Positions 8,019 to 17,233 of a stretch of DNA of 64,000 bases are shown piece by piece. The notes below the pieces were generated by a model. It was not told the DNA's origin and did no database searches. It was given only the letters and a program-made list of their open reading frames with translations. Positions within the stretch are counted from its first letter, which is position 1. Every line of letters begins with the position of its first letter. Source of the DNA: Thermoanaerobacter sp. A7A. Its GTDB lineage: Bacteria; Bacillota; Thermoanaerobacteria; Thermoanaerobacterales; Thermoanaerobacteraceae. The translations under genes were made by a program, and so were the position numbers. The stretch spans positions 1 through 64,000 of the forward strand of contig NZ_AVAF01000114.1 of the NCBI RefSeq assembly GCF_000445185.1, in the 5' to 3' direction.

Positions 8019-9296
8019 ATGCAGCAGTTGTACAATGGGAGAATAGACGAAAAAATACTTTTACAAGAATTGGATAATGGCCTGAAAGTGTATATAATGC
8101 CGAAAAGAGGTTATACAAAGCAGTTTGCAATATTTGCTACCCATTTTGGTTCTAATGACAGTAAGTTTATCGCTCCAGGGGATACTAATGTAACGGAGGT
8201 ACCTGATGGGGTTGCACATTTTTTGGAACACAAAATGTTCGAAGAGGAAGAAGGTAGTATTTTTGAGCAGTTTTCAAAATTAGGGGCTTCAGCTAACGCT
8301 TACACTAATTTTACTACAACTGCTTATTTATTTGCGAGTACTGAAAACTTCTATGAAAATCTAAAACTTTTAGTAAAGTTTGTACAAAATCCTTATTTTA
8401 CAGATGAAAATGTGGAAAAAGAAAAGGGAATAATAGCTCAAGAAATAAGGATGTATCAAGATGACCCCAATTGGAAAGTTTATTTTAACGCATTAGAGGC
8501 TCTTTATCATGTACATCCAGTTAGAAAGGACATAGCTGGCACAATTGAATCAATTTCTCAGATAAATAAAGAAATTTTATATAAGTGTTATTACACATTT
8601 TATCATCCTGAAAATATGGTATTGTTTGCGGTAGGAGACATTGATATAGATAAAACTCTTGACATTATAAAAGAAAATATGAGACAAGATAAAAAACAAG
8701 GAAAAATAAAAAGGATATATCCTAAAGAGCCTTTAAGCGTTTATAAAAAAGAAGTTGTACAAGATATGCAAGTATCCATTCCTCTTTTTAATCTAGGTTT
8801 TAAAGATACAGATGTGGGTTTTGGGGGAAAGAAATTATTAAAGAAAAATTTAGAGATACAAATAGGTTTGGAAATGGCATTAGGCAGAAGTTCTGACTTG
8901 TATGAGAGGCTTTACAATGAAGGGCTTATTGACAGCACTTTTAGCTTTGATTACGGTGGAGAGATAGATTACGGTTATTCTATAATAGGAGGTCAATCTA
9001 AAGATCCTTTTAAAGTGAGAGATATCATTTTAAATGCAATAAATAATCTACAATTTTTAAAGGAAGAAGATTTTGAGAGAATAAAGAAAAAATACATAGG
9101 AAAATTTTTAAGAACATTTAATTCGGTCGATAGTATAGCTTACAGTTTTATAAACTTTTATATGAAAGAAATAAATTTACTGGATTATTTAGATGTGCTT
9201 TACAGTATAAGCTTTGAAGATGTTAGAGAAAGATTTCAAAATCATCTGAGAGAAGAGAATAGTGTACTTTCCGTTGTGAATCCTATAAAAAAATAA
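8019..9296 (+). CDS. ymfH: Zinc peptidase YmfH (M16 family)
   Basis: The catalytic M16 signature VAHFLEHKMF sits near residues 65-74, with the distal glutamate in EKGIIAQEIRMYQDD about 75 residues later, so the zinc site is complete. At 425 residues it is a standard M16B subunit. It pairs with the inactive YmfF upstream, as in heterodimeric M16 peptidases. The probable substrate context is EF-P modification, or a peptide as suggested for other M16B pairs; the sequence does not decide. It is cotranscribed with ymfF and ends at a strong hairpin. Confidence 0.92.
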   Translation: MQQLYNGRIDEKILLQELDNGLKVYIMPKRGYTKQFAIFATHFGSNDSKFIAPGDTNVTEVPDGVAHFLEHKMFEEEEGSIFEQFSKLGASANAYTNFTTTAYLFASTENFYENLKLLVKFVQNPYFTDENVEKEKGIIAQEIRMYQDDPNWKVYFNALEALYHVHPVRKDIAGTIESISQINKEILYKCYYTFYHPENMVLFAVGDIDIDKTLDIIKENMRQDKKQGKIKRIYPKEPLSVYKKEVVQDMQVSIPLFNLGFKDTDVGFGGKKLLKKNLEIQIGLEMALGRSSDLYERLYNEGLIDSTFSFDYGGEIDYGYSIIGGQSKDPFKVRDIILNAINNLQFLKEEDFERIKKKYIGKFLRTFNSVDSIAYSFINFYMKEINLLDYLDVLYSISFEDVRERFQNHLREENSVLSVVNPIKK

Positions 9297-9326
9297 AAAA
9301 ATCAGGCGCAAAGCCTGATTTTTTTA
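9295..9326 (+). terminator. Terminator after ymfH
   Basis: Stem AAAAAATCAGGC / GCCTGATTTTTT with loop GCAAA, beginning in the stop codon region and running into T residues. Confidence 0.9.
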
Positions 9327-9380
9327 TTTTTTTATAAAAATTTAGCAGGATTTTTTAAATTTATATAGAATAACATATTA

Positions 9381-9415
9381 AGTGGTGTAATGTGGTGGTA
9401 AGTGGGAGAATGTGA
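9381..9415 (+). promoter_or_regulatory. MraZ-box repeats upstream of mraZ
   Basis: GTGG recurs at 9382, 9392 and 9402, and GTGA at 9412, so four copies stand exactly 10 bp apart, 22-55 bp before the mraZ start. MraZ autoregulates in several phyla by binding arrays of GTGG/TGGG-type repeats with 10-bp phasing. The array is the expected operator of the dcw cluster. Confidence 0.8.
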
Positions 9416-9436
9416 AATGAAAGTTTGGTGTTTTGT

Positions 9437-9868
9437 ATGTTGATGGGCCAATACGAACACACAATTGATGCAAAGGGAAGAGTCATAATTCCCGCAAAAT
9501 TCAGAGAAGAACTAGGGGAAAAGTTTGTATTGACTAAAGGTTTGGACAATTGTTTATTTGTATATTCCTTGGAGGAGTGGAAAAATATTGAGGCCAAACT
9601 TAAAACTTTGCCACTTACCAAAAAAGACGCAAGAGCATTTACGAGATTTTTCTTAGCTGGAGCTGTGGAATGTGAAATTGATAAACAGGGAAGAATACTT
9701 ATACCTGCTAATTTAAGAGAGCATGCCAAAATAGAAAAAGATGTTATATTTATTGGAGTTTCTACAAGGGTTGAGATTTGGAGTAAAGAGGTTTGGGAAG
9801 AATACTCTAACAATACAGATGTTTCTTTTGAAGAGATTGCTGAGCATCTTGACGACTTAAATATATAG
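9437..9868 (+). CDS. mraZ: Transcriptional regulator MraZ
   Basis: A 143-residue protein with two AbrB/SpoVT-like repeats, each containing the DxxGR signature ([14 protein letters not shown] and [14 protein letters not shown]). It assembles into a ring that binds tandem repeats at its own promoter and controls the dcw cluster. Four phased GTGG repeats stand just upstream. I chose ATG 9437 (MLMGQYEH), matching the usual MFMGxYxH opening, over an upstream TTG at 9425. The ribosome binding site is weak. rsmH follows after 12 bases. Confidence 0.95.
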   Translation: MLMGQYEHTIDAKGRVIIPAKFREELGEKFVLTKGLDNCLFVYSLEEWKNIEAKLKTLPLTKKDARAFTRFFLAGAVECEIDKQGRILIPANLREHAKIEKDVIFIGVSTRVEIWSKEVWEEYSNNTDVSFEEIAEHLDDLNI

Positions 9869-9880
9869 GTGTGATAAAGA

Positions 9881-10807
9881 ATGGAATATAGCCATAAAAG
9901 TGTTTTGCTTAAGGAGACAATTGAATATTTAAATATAAAACCAGAGGGAATATATGTAGATGGTACTTTAGGTGGTGGAGGCCATTCTGAAGAAATATTA
10001 AAAAGGCTTACCACCGGAAAGTTAATTGCGATAGATAGAGATTTAGATGCGATAAAGGCTAGCAAAGAAAGGCTTAAAAATTACAAAAATGTAGAGTACA
10101 TAAATGATAATTTTAAAAATATAAAAGAGATACTTAAAAGTTTGAATATTGACAAGGTTGATGGCATCCTTTTGGATTTGGGGGTATCTTCTTATCAATT
10201 AGAAGAAGTTAAACGGGGTTTTTCTTATATGAAAGATGCTCCGATGGATATGAGAATGGACAAAAATTCACCTTTTTCTGCCTATGATGTGGTGAACAAG
10301 TATTCACAGCAAGAATTAGAAAGAGTGATAAGAGAATATGGAGAAGAGAAATGGGCATCACGTATTGCTAAATTTATTGTAAAAGAAAGAGAAAAAGGAG
10401 AAATAAAAACTACTTTTCAGTTAGTAGAGATTATAAAAAACGCTATTCCTGCCTCTGCCAGGAGAGAAGGACCACATCCAGCAAAAAGAACATTTCAAGC
10501 CATACGAATAGAAGTCAATGAAGAACTTAAAGGTTTAGATAAGGCGATTGAGGATATGGTAGAGGTATTACGGGGGAAAGGGCGCATTGCGATAATCACA
10601 TTTCACTCTTTGGAAGATAGAATTGTGAAGAATACTTTTAAAAAATTAGAAAATCCCTGCACTTGTCCACATAATATGCCTTGTACTTGTGGCAAAGAAC
10701 CTTTGATAAAAATCATCACAAAAAAACCGGTACTACCTTCCAAAGAGGAAATAGAGACAAATTCAAGGTCTCGCAGTGCAAAACTTAGAGTTGCAGAAAA
10801 ACTGTAA
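9881..10807 (+). CDS. rsmH: 16S rRNA m4C1402 N4-methyltransferase RsmH
   Basis: The class I methyltransferase has the SAM site [11 protein letters not shown] at residues 26-36 and the family segment [16 protein letters not shown] ribosome-facing helical insert lies between. It also has a [11 protein letters not shown] cysteine cluster near the C terminus. At 308 residues it is a normal length. It methylates C1402 of 16S rRNA. Second gene of the dcw operon, beginning 12 bases after mraZ with AGGTG as ribosome binding site. Confidence 0.97.
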   Translation: MEYSHKSVLLKETIEYLNIKPEGIYVDGTLGGGGHSEEILKRLTTGKLIAIDRDLDAIKASKERLKNYKNVEYINDNFKNIKEILKSLNIDKVDGILLDLGVSSYQLEEVKRGFSYMKDAPMDMRMDKNSPFSAYDVVNKYSQQELERVIREYGEEKWASRIAKFIVKEREKGEIKTTFQLVEIIKNAIPASARREGPHPAKRTFQAIRIEVNEELKGLDKAIEDMVEVLRGKGRIAIITFHSLEDRIVKNTFKKLENPCTCPHNMPCTCGKEPLIKIITKKPVLPSKEEIETNSRSRSAKLRVAEKL

Positions 10808-10835
10808 GTTCTAAAAGAAATGGAGGTAGAATAAA

Positions 10836-11279
10836 TTGATAGTAGCACAAAGAGAATATAATTACGAGTATCCCCCATATACCTCAGAAAAGAAAGAGCA
10901 AGTAAGAAAAACTAAAAAAAACAGGAAATTAAAGAATTTACTTTTGGTAGTTTTTATAAGTTCTCTAAGCATTTTGATACTTTACAGGTATACTGTAATT
11001 TATCAAAGGTCAATTGCTTTAGATAAAATGGAAAAACAAGTACAATATACAGAAAATTTAAATCAACAATTAAAAGCCCAAATTGCTTCTTTAAGCAATC
11101 CTGCTCGAATTGAAGAGATTGCAAAAGAAAAATTAGGAATGCAATTGCCAGAAGAAAATCAGATAGTCTATATAAATGTGGGAGAAAAGCCTAAAGTAGC
11201 TGAAGAGAAAAAAGGTGAAGAGAAATCACAAGATAGAAGTAACTTTTTTATGAGGATATTGGGGGTGTTGAATAGATAG
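10836..11279 (+). CDS. ftsL: Cell division protein FtsL
   Basis: A 147-residue bitopic protein with a cytoplasmic basic N terminus, one membrane helix (about residues 35-52) and an extracytoplasmic coiled coil with IARIEEIAKEKLGMQLP-like text, typical of the FtsL/DivIC family. It bridges DivIB and DivIC in the divisome. The start is TTG 10836, eight bases after GGAGGT (10822-10827). The position between rsmH and the transpeptidase gene fits FtsL. Sequence alone cannot fully separate it from DivIC, but gene order can. Confidence 0.85.
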   Translation: MIVAQREYNYEYPPYTSEKKEQVRKTKKNRKLKNLLLVVFISSLSILILYRYTVIYQRSIALDKMEKQVQYTENLNQQLKAQIASLSNPARIEEIAKEKLGMQLPEENQIVYINVGEKPKVAEEKKGEEKSQDRSNFFMRILGVLNR

Positions 11280-11291
11280 GGGGGATAATAA

Positions 11292-13352
11292 ATATATCCA
11301 ACCATATCTGTAAAGAGAAGAATTCTTTTTTTACTTTTTTTATCTTCTATAGTAGTTTTTGGACTTATACTTAGACTTTTTTGGATACAGGTTGTAAAAA
11401 GTGAAGAATATCAAAAGATGGCACTTCCTCAATGGACTTTAGACGTATCTGTTAGCGACAAAAGGGGAAATATATTTGATAGAAATGGCAAAGTATTAGC
11501 AGAAAATATAAGTGTTATCCCCAAAGAAATACCTGATTCTCAAAGAGAAGCAGTAGCTGAAGCTTTAGCCCAAATATTAAATTTAGATAAAGGAAAAGTT
11601 CTTCAAAAGATTTCTAATAAAAACTTACAAGAAGTGTTAATTGCTAAACAAGTTGATGACGAAAAGGCAGCAGAGATAAGAAAGCTTAATATAGATGGAA
11701 TAATAATTTCTGAGGACATGAAAAGATTTTATCCAAATAATACTCTTGCATCTCATGTCTTGGGCTTTACTGGAATTGACAACCAAGGTTTAGATGGCAT
11801 TGAATTAGCATTTGACAACTTTTTAAGAGGTATTCCGGGAAGAATTTCTACTCCAATGGATGCTATAGGTAGAAAGATGGATGTGGGAGAGGAAGAGTAT
11901 TTTGAACCTCTTCCAGGTTATAACGTAGTGCTTACAATAGATGAAACTATTCAGCATTTTGCAGAAAAGGCTCTTAACAAAGCGATGGTTCATTCTAAGC
12001 CTTCAAAAGGAGCAGTAGCCATTGTTATGGACCCCAAAACAGGTGAAATATTGGCTTTGGCTAATAGACCAAATTTTAATCCTAATAATCCTTTTGAAGG
12101 ACCGCAGGAGGAATGGTATAAAGCTTGGCGAAATAAAGCTATTTCTGATTCTTATGAACCTGGTTCTGTTTTTAAGACAATTACTGCTTCTGCAGCTTTA
12201 GAAGAAAAACTTGTAGGTCTTAATGAACAGTTTTATTGTCCGGGCTATACTATAGTTTCTGGACATAGAATAAATTGCTGGGCTACCCATGGCAGTGAAA
12301 ATTTTGTTCAAGGTGTTCAAAATTCCTGCAACGCAGTTTTTGTGACGTTAGGACAAAGGCTAGGAGTAGAAAAACTCTATAAATACATACATGATTTTGG
12401 ATTTGGACAAAGGACAGGAATACTTCTTCCTGGTGAAGCTCCAGGTCTTGTATTGGCAGAAAGTAGTGTTGGGCCTGTTGAGTTAGCCACTAATTCTTTT
12501 GGGCAAGGTATTGCTGTGACGCCTCTTCAGATGATTACTGCTGTCTCCGCAATAGCCAATGGAGGAAAATTGATGCAACCTCTAATTGTGAAATCAATTG
12601 TAGATTCAAATGGAAAAGTAGTGAAGGAATTTAAACCAAAAGTAGTGAGGCAAGTCATTCCTGAACAGACCTCTTCTACAATGAGAGAAATACTAAAAAG
12701 TGTAGTGTCAGAGGGAACAGGCAAAGCAGGATATATTGAAGGATTTGATGTAGCTGGAAAGACTGGTACTACAGAAAAATATATGCCAGGCAAATATGTG
12801 GCATCTTTTATAGGTTTTGCACCAGCGGAGGATCCAAAAGTTATTGTGTTGGTGGTAATAGATGAGCCTAATAATCCGGAAACCCATTTTGGAAGCCAAT
12901 TGGCTGCACCTGTAGTAAAGAGCATTTTAGAAGATACCTTAAGATATTTGGAAGTACAGCCAAGAGGAATAGAAAAACCTGCATCGGTTGTGGTACCGGA
13001 TGTGAGGAATATGAAACTTTATGAAGCAGAAAACATTATTTTGTCGAATAAGCTTAATTTTATAATAGAAGGAAATGGAGATACCGTTTTTGACCAAATG
13101 CCTAAACCAGGAGCAATTGTAGAAGAAAACACACAAGTTATTTTGTACTTAAATGCTGAAAAAATACAAGAAGTAGTAGTTCCTGATTTAACTGGTAAGA
13201 GCGTAAAAGAAGCTACAGAAATTCTAAATTCTTTAGGACTTAAAATAAGAATAAAAGGCAGTGGTTTTGCTGTAAATCAAAGTCCGAAAGAAGGTACGAT
13301 TTTGAAAAAAGGTGAAACTGTAGAAGTGGAGTTTAGGCCTAAGGAAAATTAA
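11292..13352 (+). CDS. spoVD: Class B penicillin-binding protein SpoVD/PBP2, with non-canonical start
   Basis: The transpeptidase motifs are complete: SVFK (near residue 292), SCN (near 345) and KTGT (near 489). Two PASTA domains follow (about 566-620 and 625-685). This is the SpoVD/FtsI-type transpeptidase of Clostridial dcw clusters. The first canonical start is ATG 11418, but that would remove the membrane anchor. The frame is open upstream and encodes a basic stretch plus a clear hydrophobic helix, ending in RLFWIQVVKSEEY. The only initiation-like codon there is ATA 11292, seven bases after a run of Gs (11279-11284). I therefore place the start at 11292, noting that no ATG, GTG or TTG exists in the anchor region. 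Confidence 0.85.
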   Translation: MYPTISVKRRILFLLFLSSIVVFGLILRLFWIQVVKSEEYQKMALPQWTLDVSVSDKRGNIFDRNGKVLAENISVIPKEIPDSQREAVAEALAQILNLDKGKVLQKISNKNLQEVLIAKQVDDEKAAEIRKLNIDGIIISEDMKRFYPNNTLASHVLGFTGIDNQGLDGIELAFDNFLRGIPGRISTPMDAIGRKMDVGEEEYFEPLPGYNVVLTIDETIQHFAEKALNKAMVHSKPSKGAVAIVMDPKTGEILALANRPNFNPNNPFEGPQEEWYKAWRNKAISDSYEPGSVFKTITASAALEEKLVGLNEQFYCPGYTIVSGHRINCWATHGSENFVQGVQNSCNAVFVTLGQRLGVEKLYKYIHDFGFGQRTGILLPGEAPGLVLAESSVGPVELATNSFGQGIAVTPLQMITAVSAIANGGKLMQPLIVKSIVDSNGKVVKEFKPKVVRQVIPEQTSSTMREILKSVVSEGTGKAGYIEGFDVAGKTGTTEKYMPGKYVASFIGFAPAEDPKVIVLVVIDEPNNPETHFGSQLAAPVVKSILEDTLRYLEVQPRGIEKPASVVVPDVRNMKLYEAENIILSNKLNFIIEGNGDTVFDQMPKPGAIVEENTQVILYLNAEKIQEVVVPDLTGKSVKEATEILNSLGLKIRIKGSGFAVNQSPKEGTILKKGETVEVEFRPKEN

Positions 13353-13435
13353 ACTTCCTCTATGCAAAATCTATAATTGTGCTATACTATTTAGTGGTGG
13401 TATGCTTTTTAGATATTTTTGTGAGGAGGCCTAAC

Positions 13436-14887
13436 ATGAAACTTATAGATATTTTAAAAGGAGTCAACTGCGAGATAAAAGGAGATCCTAATATAGACAT
13501 CAGTGGGGTGTGTTACGATTCCCGTAAATCTAAAAATAAATATTTATTTATCGCTATAAAAGGGTTTAAAACCGATGGTATTTTCTATGTGGAAGAGGCT
13601 ATTAAAAATGGGGCAGTTGCTGTTGTTACAGATAGGGAAATAAAAGAATATCCCGGAATTACAACAGTATTAGTAGAAGATGCTCGAGCTGCCATGGCAA
13701 AAATAGCTTCTAATTTTTACAATAACCCCACCAGCAAACTTACTTTAATTGGTGTAACAGGAACAAATGGCAAAACCTCTGTTACTTATATGCTAAAAGC
13801 GATTTTAGAAAGGCAAAATAATAAAGTGGGCCTAGTGGGGACTATACAAAATATGATAGGGGATGAAGTGATACCTTCTGTACATACCACACCTGAATCA
13901 TTGGATTTGCAGGAGCTTTTTAGCATTATGGTGAACAAAGGTGTTAAGTATGTGGTTATGGAGGTATCATCTCATTCTTTAGCATTAAATAGAGTAGGCG
14001 AATGTGAATTTGATATAGCAGTTTTTACCAACTTATCCCAAGACCATTTAGATTTTCACCAGAACATGGAAGAGTATGCTAAGACAAAGAGTAAGTTATT
14101 CAAGATGGCGAAGAGTGCGTCGGTCATCAATATAGATGATAAATACTCTTCTATGATGATTGAGAGTTCTAAAGCAAAAGTTTTGACTTATGGTATAAAA
14201 GATTTTGCTTATGTTATGGCAAAGGATATTAGGAATAGTTTAGATGGTGTAAAGTTTAAAGTTCAGATTGAAGATAAAAAAGAAGAGATTTCATTAAAAA
14301 TTCCAGGAATTTTTAGCGTCTACAATGCTTTAGCTGCCATTACAGTGGCTGATTTTCTTGGTATTTCTTTGCGAAGTGTGAGAGAAGCTTTAAGTCAGGT
14401 CACAGTAAAAGGTCGATTTGAACTGGTGGAGACAGGAAAAGACTTTTATGTGATTATAGATTATGCCCATACTCCTGACGGAATACAGAATATAATGGAG
14501 GCATTGAAGGAATATAAAACTGGAAGAAAAATACTTCTTTTCGGTGCTGGAGGAGATAGGGATAAAACTAAAAGGCCTTTGATGGGAGAAGTTGCAGGAA
14601 AATATGCAGATTTTTGCATTTTGACATCAGACAATCCTCGTTCGGAAGACCCAAGAGAAATAATTTCACAAATTGAGGAAGGCATAAAAAAGACTAATTG
14701 CCCTTATGTTGTAATAGAAAATAGAAAAGAAGCGATAAGATACGCTCTGACTAATGCTCAAAAAGACGATGTAATAATACTTGCAGGTAAAGGACACGAA
14801 ACTTATCAAATTATAGGAGATAAGGTTATTCACTTTGATGAGAGAGAAATAGTTAAAGAAATTTTGTCTGAAGGCGGTAATAAATAA
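13436..14887 (+). CDS. murE: UDP-MurNAc-tripeptide synthetase MurE (meso-DAP type)
   Basis: This Mur ligase adds meso-diaminopimelate to UDP-MurNAc-Ala-Glu. The ATP loop GVTGTNGKTS is near residue 106. DNPR, the motif that selects diaminopimelate over lysine, is near residue 399. The length of 483 residues is standard. ATG 13436 follows GAGGAGG at a good distance, whereas the upstream in-frame TTG would have no ribosome binding site. The stop TAA overlaps the murF ATG by one base (TAATG), so translation is coupled. Confidence 0.96.
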   Translation: MKLIDILKGVNCEIKGDPNIDISGVCYDSRKSKNKYLFIAIKGFKTDGIFYVEEAIKNGAVAVVTDREIKEYPGITTVLVEDARAAMAKIASNFYNNPTSKLTLIGVTGTNGKTSVTYMLKAILERQNNKVGLVGTIQNMIGDEVIPSVHTTPESLDLQELFSIMVNKGVKYVVMEVSSHSLALNRVGECEFDIAVFTNLSQDHLDFHQNMEEYAKTKSKLFKMAKSASVINIDDKYSSMMIESSKAKVLTYGIKDFAYVMAKDIRNSLDGVKFKVQIEDKKEEISLKIPGIFSVYNALAAITVADFLGISLRSVREALSQVTVKGRFELVETGKDFYVIIDYAHTPDGIQNIMEALKEYKTGRKILLFGAGGDRDKTKRPLMGEVAGKYADFCILTSDNPRSEDPREIISQIEEGIKKTNCPYVVIENRKEAIRYALTNAQKDDVIILAGKGHETYQIIGDKVIHFDEREIVKEILSEGGNK

Positions 14888-16269
14888 TGGAACTTTTAAT
14901 AGATGAAATTGTAAGGGCTACTGAGGGAAAATTTATAAAAGGAAGTTTAAAGGATAAAGTAATAGGAATTTCAACTGATTCGAGAAAAGTCAAAAAAGAT
15001 GAATTATTTATCCCTTTGAAAGGGGAAAAATACGATGGAGAAGATTTCGTAAAAGATGCAATAGACAAAGGGGCTATTGCAGTTATTACTGCGAGGTTGG
15101 ATAATGTAGAGTGTTTGAAAGATTTTTCAGTTGATGTCATTTACGTTAATGAAACTTTAGAAGCTTTGCATAAAATTGCTTCTTATTATAGAAAAAAATT
15201 CAATATTCCTTTTATTGCTGTGACAGGTAGCAGTGGAAAAACTACTACGAAAGATATGATTGCACAAATATTGTCTAAAAAGTGTAAAGTTTTGAAAACA
15301 GAGGGAAATTTTAATAATGAAATTGGCTTGCCATTGACAATTTTTAATTTGGAAGATACTCATCAGATTGCGGTAGTGGAAATGGGAATGAGTGGTTTTG
15401 GAGAAATTAGGAGGCTAAAGAATATTGCAGAGCCTCAAGTAGCAGTTTTTACAAATATAGGAGTTGCTCATATCGAAAAATTAGGCTCAAGAGAAAATAT
15501 ATTAAAAGCTAAACTTGAGTTAATTGAAAATTTTAAAGAGGAAAATGTGATTGTATTAAATGCAGATGATGATATGCTATCAAAAATTCCTCTGCAGTAT
15601 TCAAGTAAGTATTACAGATATGGTATAAAAAGTGGAGAAATTAAAGCTTGCGATATAGAAAAAGGAGAAAAAGATATAAAATATACTTTAAAATATAAAA
15701 ATTTGGCGAAGGAAATAAAGCTTTCAGTACCTGGTATTCACAATGTGTACAATTCTCTTGCTGCTATTTGTGTTGGATTAGAGTTTGGTATCAATGTAGA
15801 GGAGATGGCAGAGGCTTTAAAAGATTTTCAACCAGGCAAAATGAGGCTTAATATAATAGAAAAAGGTGATATAAAAATTATTGATGATGTATATAATGCT
15901 AATCCGGATTCTATGAAAGCAGCTTTAAGCGTATTAAGGGATTTACCTGCTAAGAGAAAAATAGCAGTTTTGGGAGATATGCTGGAATTAGGTGAGTATG
16001 CAGTAGAAGCCCACAAAGAAATAGGAAAAGTGGTGGCAGATAGCCATATAGATATTTTGATAACCTCTGGTGATATGGCGAAATATATTGCAGAAGAATC
16101 CAAGGTTTGTGGGATGAAAGAGAATACTATTTTTGTTTGTAACACTAATAAAGAGGTTAAGGAAATGTTGAAAGATATTATCAAAGAAGGGGATTCAATT
16201 TTAATAAAAGGTTCAAGAGGTATGAAAATGGAACAAATAGTACAATTTTTGCTGGAGAGGGTAAAGTAA
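14887..16269 (+). CDS. murF: UDP-MurNAc-pentapeptide ligase MurF
   Basis: This Mur ligase adds D-Ala-D-Ala to the tripeptide precursor. The nucleotide loop GSSGKTTTKD lies near residue 115. The NNEIGLPLT segment and the C-terminal DDVYNANPDSMKAAL are family hallmarks. Length is 460 residues. The start overlaps the murE stop by one base. Confidence 0.96.
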   Translation: MELLIDEIVRATEGKFIKGSLKDKVIGISTDSRKVKKDELFIPLKGEKYDGEDFVKDAIDKGAIAVITARLDNVECLKDFSVDVIYVNETLEALHKIASYYRKKFNIPFIAVTGSSGKTTTKDMIAQILSKKCKVLKTEGNFNNEIGLPLTIFNLEDTHQIAVVEMGMSGFGEIRRLKNIAEPQVAVFTNIGVAHIEKLGSRENILKAKLELIENFKEENVIVLNADDDMLSKIPLQYSSKYYRYGIKSGEIKACDIEKGEKDIKYTLKYKNLAKEIKLSVPGIHNVYNSLAAICVGLEFGINVEEMAEALKDFQPGKMRLNIIEKGDIKIIDDVYNANPDSMKAALSVLRDLPAKRKIAVLGDMLELGEYAVEAHKEIGKVVADSHIDILITSGDMAKYIAEESKVCGMKENTIFVCNTNKEVKEMLKDIIKEGDSILIKGSRGMKMEQIVQFLLERVK

Positions 16270-16270
16270 A

Positions 16271-17221
16271 ATGTTACAAAAGATAATTTTGGCTACAGTT
16301 GTTGCTTTTGTGCTAAGCTTGGTGTCTGGTCCTCTTTTTATACCTTATCTTAGAAAATTAAAATTTGGGCAAAAAGTAAGGGAAGATGGGCCTAAAAGCC
16401 ATTTAAAAAAATCCGGAACCCCTACAATGGGTGGGATAATGTTTATTACAGCCACAGTTATTTCTACTTTAATTTTTTCTCATTGGAACAAATATTTGGC
16501 TATTTTGTTAGTAGGTTTTTTGGGATATGGTTTAATAGGATTTGCAGATGATTTTCTAAAGGTTTATTTTAAGAGGCCTTTAGGTTTAAAAGCGAGAGAA
16601 AAACTTATTGGACAGTTTTTACTTGCGACAATCATTTCATATTTTGCTCAAAAATATGTGGGAACAGAAGTGATTTTCCCTTTTTTAAAAACTACTATTG
16701 ACCTTGGCAATTTATATATTCCTTTTATGGTTTTTGTAATAGTTGGAACAGTAAACAGTGTAAACTTGACAGATGGGCTTGATGGATTAGCAGCTGGTGT
16801 ATCTTTTATTGTTATGGCTTTTTTCACCATGACAGCTTTATTTTTAAATAATATAACTTATGGAGCTTTTAGCGCCTCTTTGACAGGGGGATTGTTGGGG
16901 TTTTTGAGGTATAACCGTCATCCTGCGGAAATTTTTATGGGAGATACTGGTTCCTTAGCTATTGGAGGAGCTATAGCTACTGCCGCGGTTTTGACTAAAT
17001 TGCCTTTGATTTTGCCCTTGATAGGTATTATTTATGTGGTTGAAGCTTTTTCAGTGATTATTCAGGTATTGTCTTTTAAATTGTTTGGTAAAAGAGTTTT
17101 TAAAATGAGTCCTTTACACCATCATTTTGAACTGTCAGGATGGCAAGAACAAAATGTAGTATATGCCTTTTGGATTGTTACTCTAATTGCTATGTTTATA
17201 TCTTTTTATAGTTTAAGCTAA
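16271..17221 (+). CDS. mraY: Phospho-MurNAc-pentapeptide translocase MraY
   Basis: The ten-helix membrane enzyme transfers phospho-MurNAc-pentapeptide to undecaprenyl phosphate to give lipid I. The catalytic aspartates are visible in FADDFLK and NLTDGLDGLA. MGDTGSLAIGG and the histidine loop SPLHHHFE are also intact. Length is 316 residues. It starts one base after the murF stop and is followed by murD. Confidence 0.97.
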   Translation: MLQKIILATVVAFVLSLVSGPLFIPYLRKLKFGQKVREDGPKSHLKKSGTPTMGGIMFITATVISTLIFSHWNKYLAILLVGFLGYGLIGFADDFLKVYFKRPLGLKAREKLIGQFLLATIISYFAQKYVGTEVIFPFLKTTIDLGNLYIPFMVFVIVGTVNSVNLTDGLDGLAAGVSFIVMAFFTMTALFLNNITYGAFSASLTGGLLGFLRYNRHPAEIFMGDTGSLAIGGAIATAAVLTKLPLILPLIGIIYVVEAFSVIIQVLSFKLFGKRVFKMSPLHHHFELSGWQEQNVVYAFWIVTLIAMFISFYSLS

Positions 17222-17233
17222 GGAGTGCAAATT

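Noticed and set aside
9361-10065. Long minus-strand frame of 234 codons over mraZ and rsmH
   Set aside because: Antisense to two certain genes; the amino acid composition (Ser/Leu/Ile-rich) is typical of a shadow frame.
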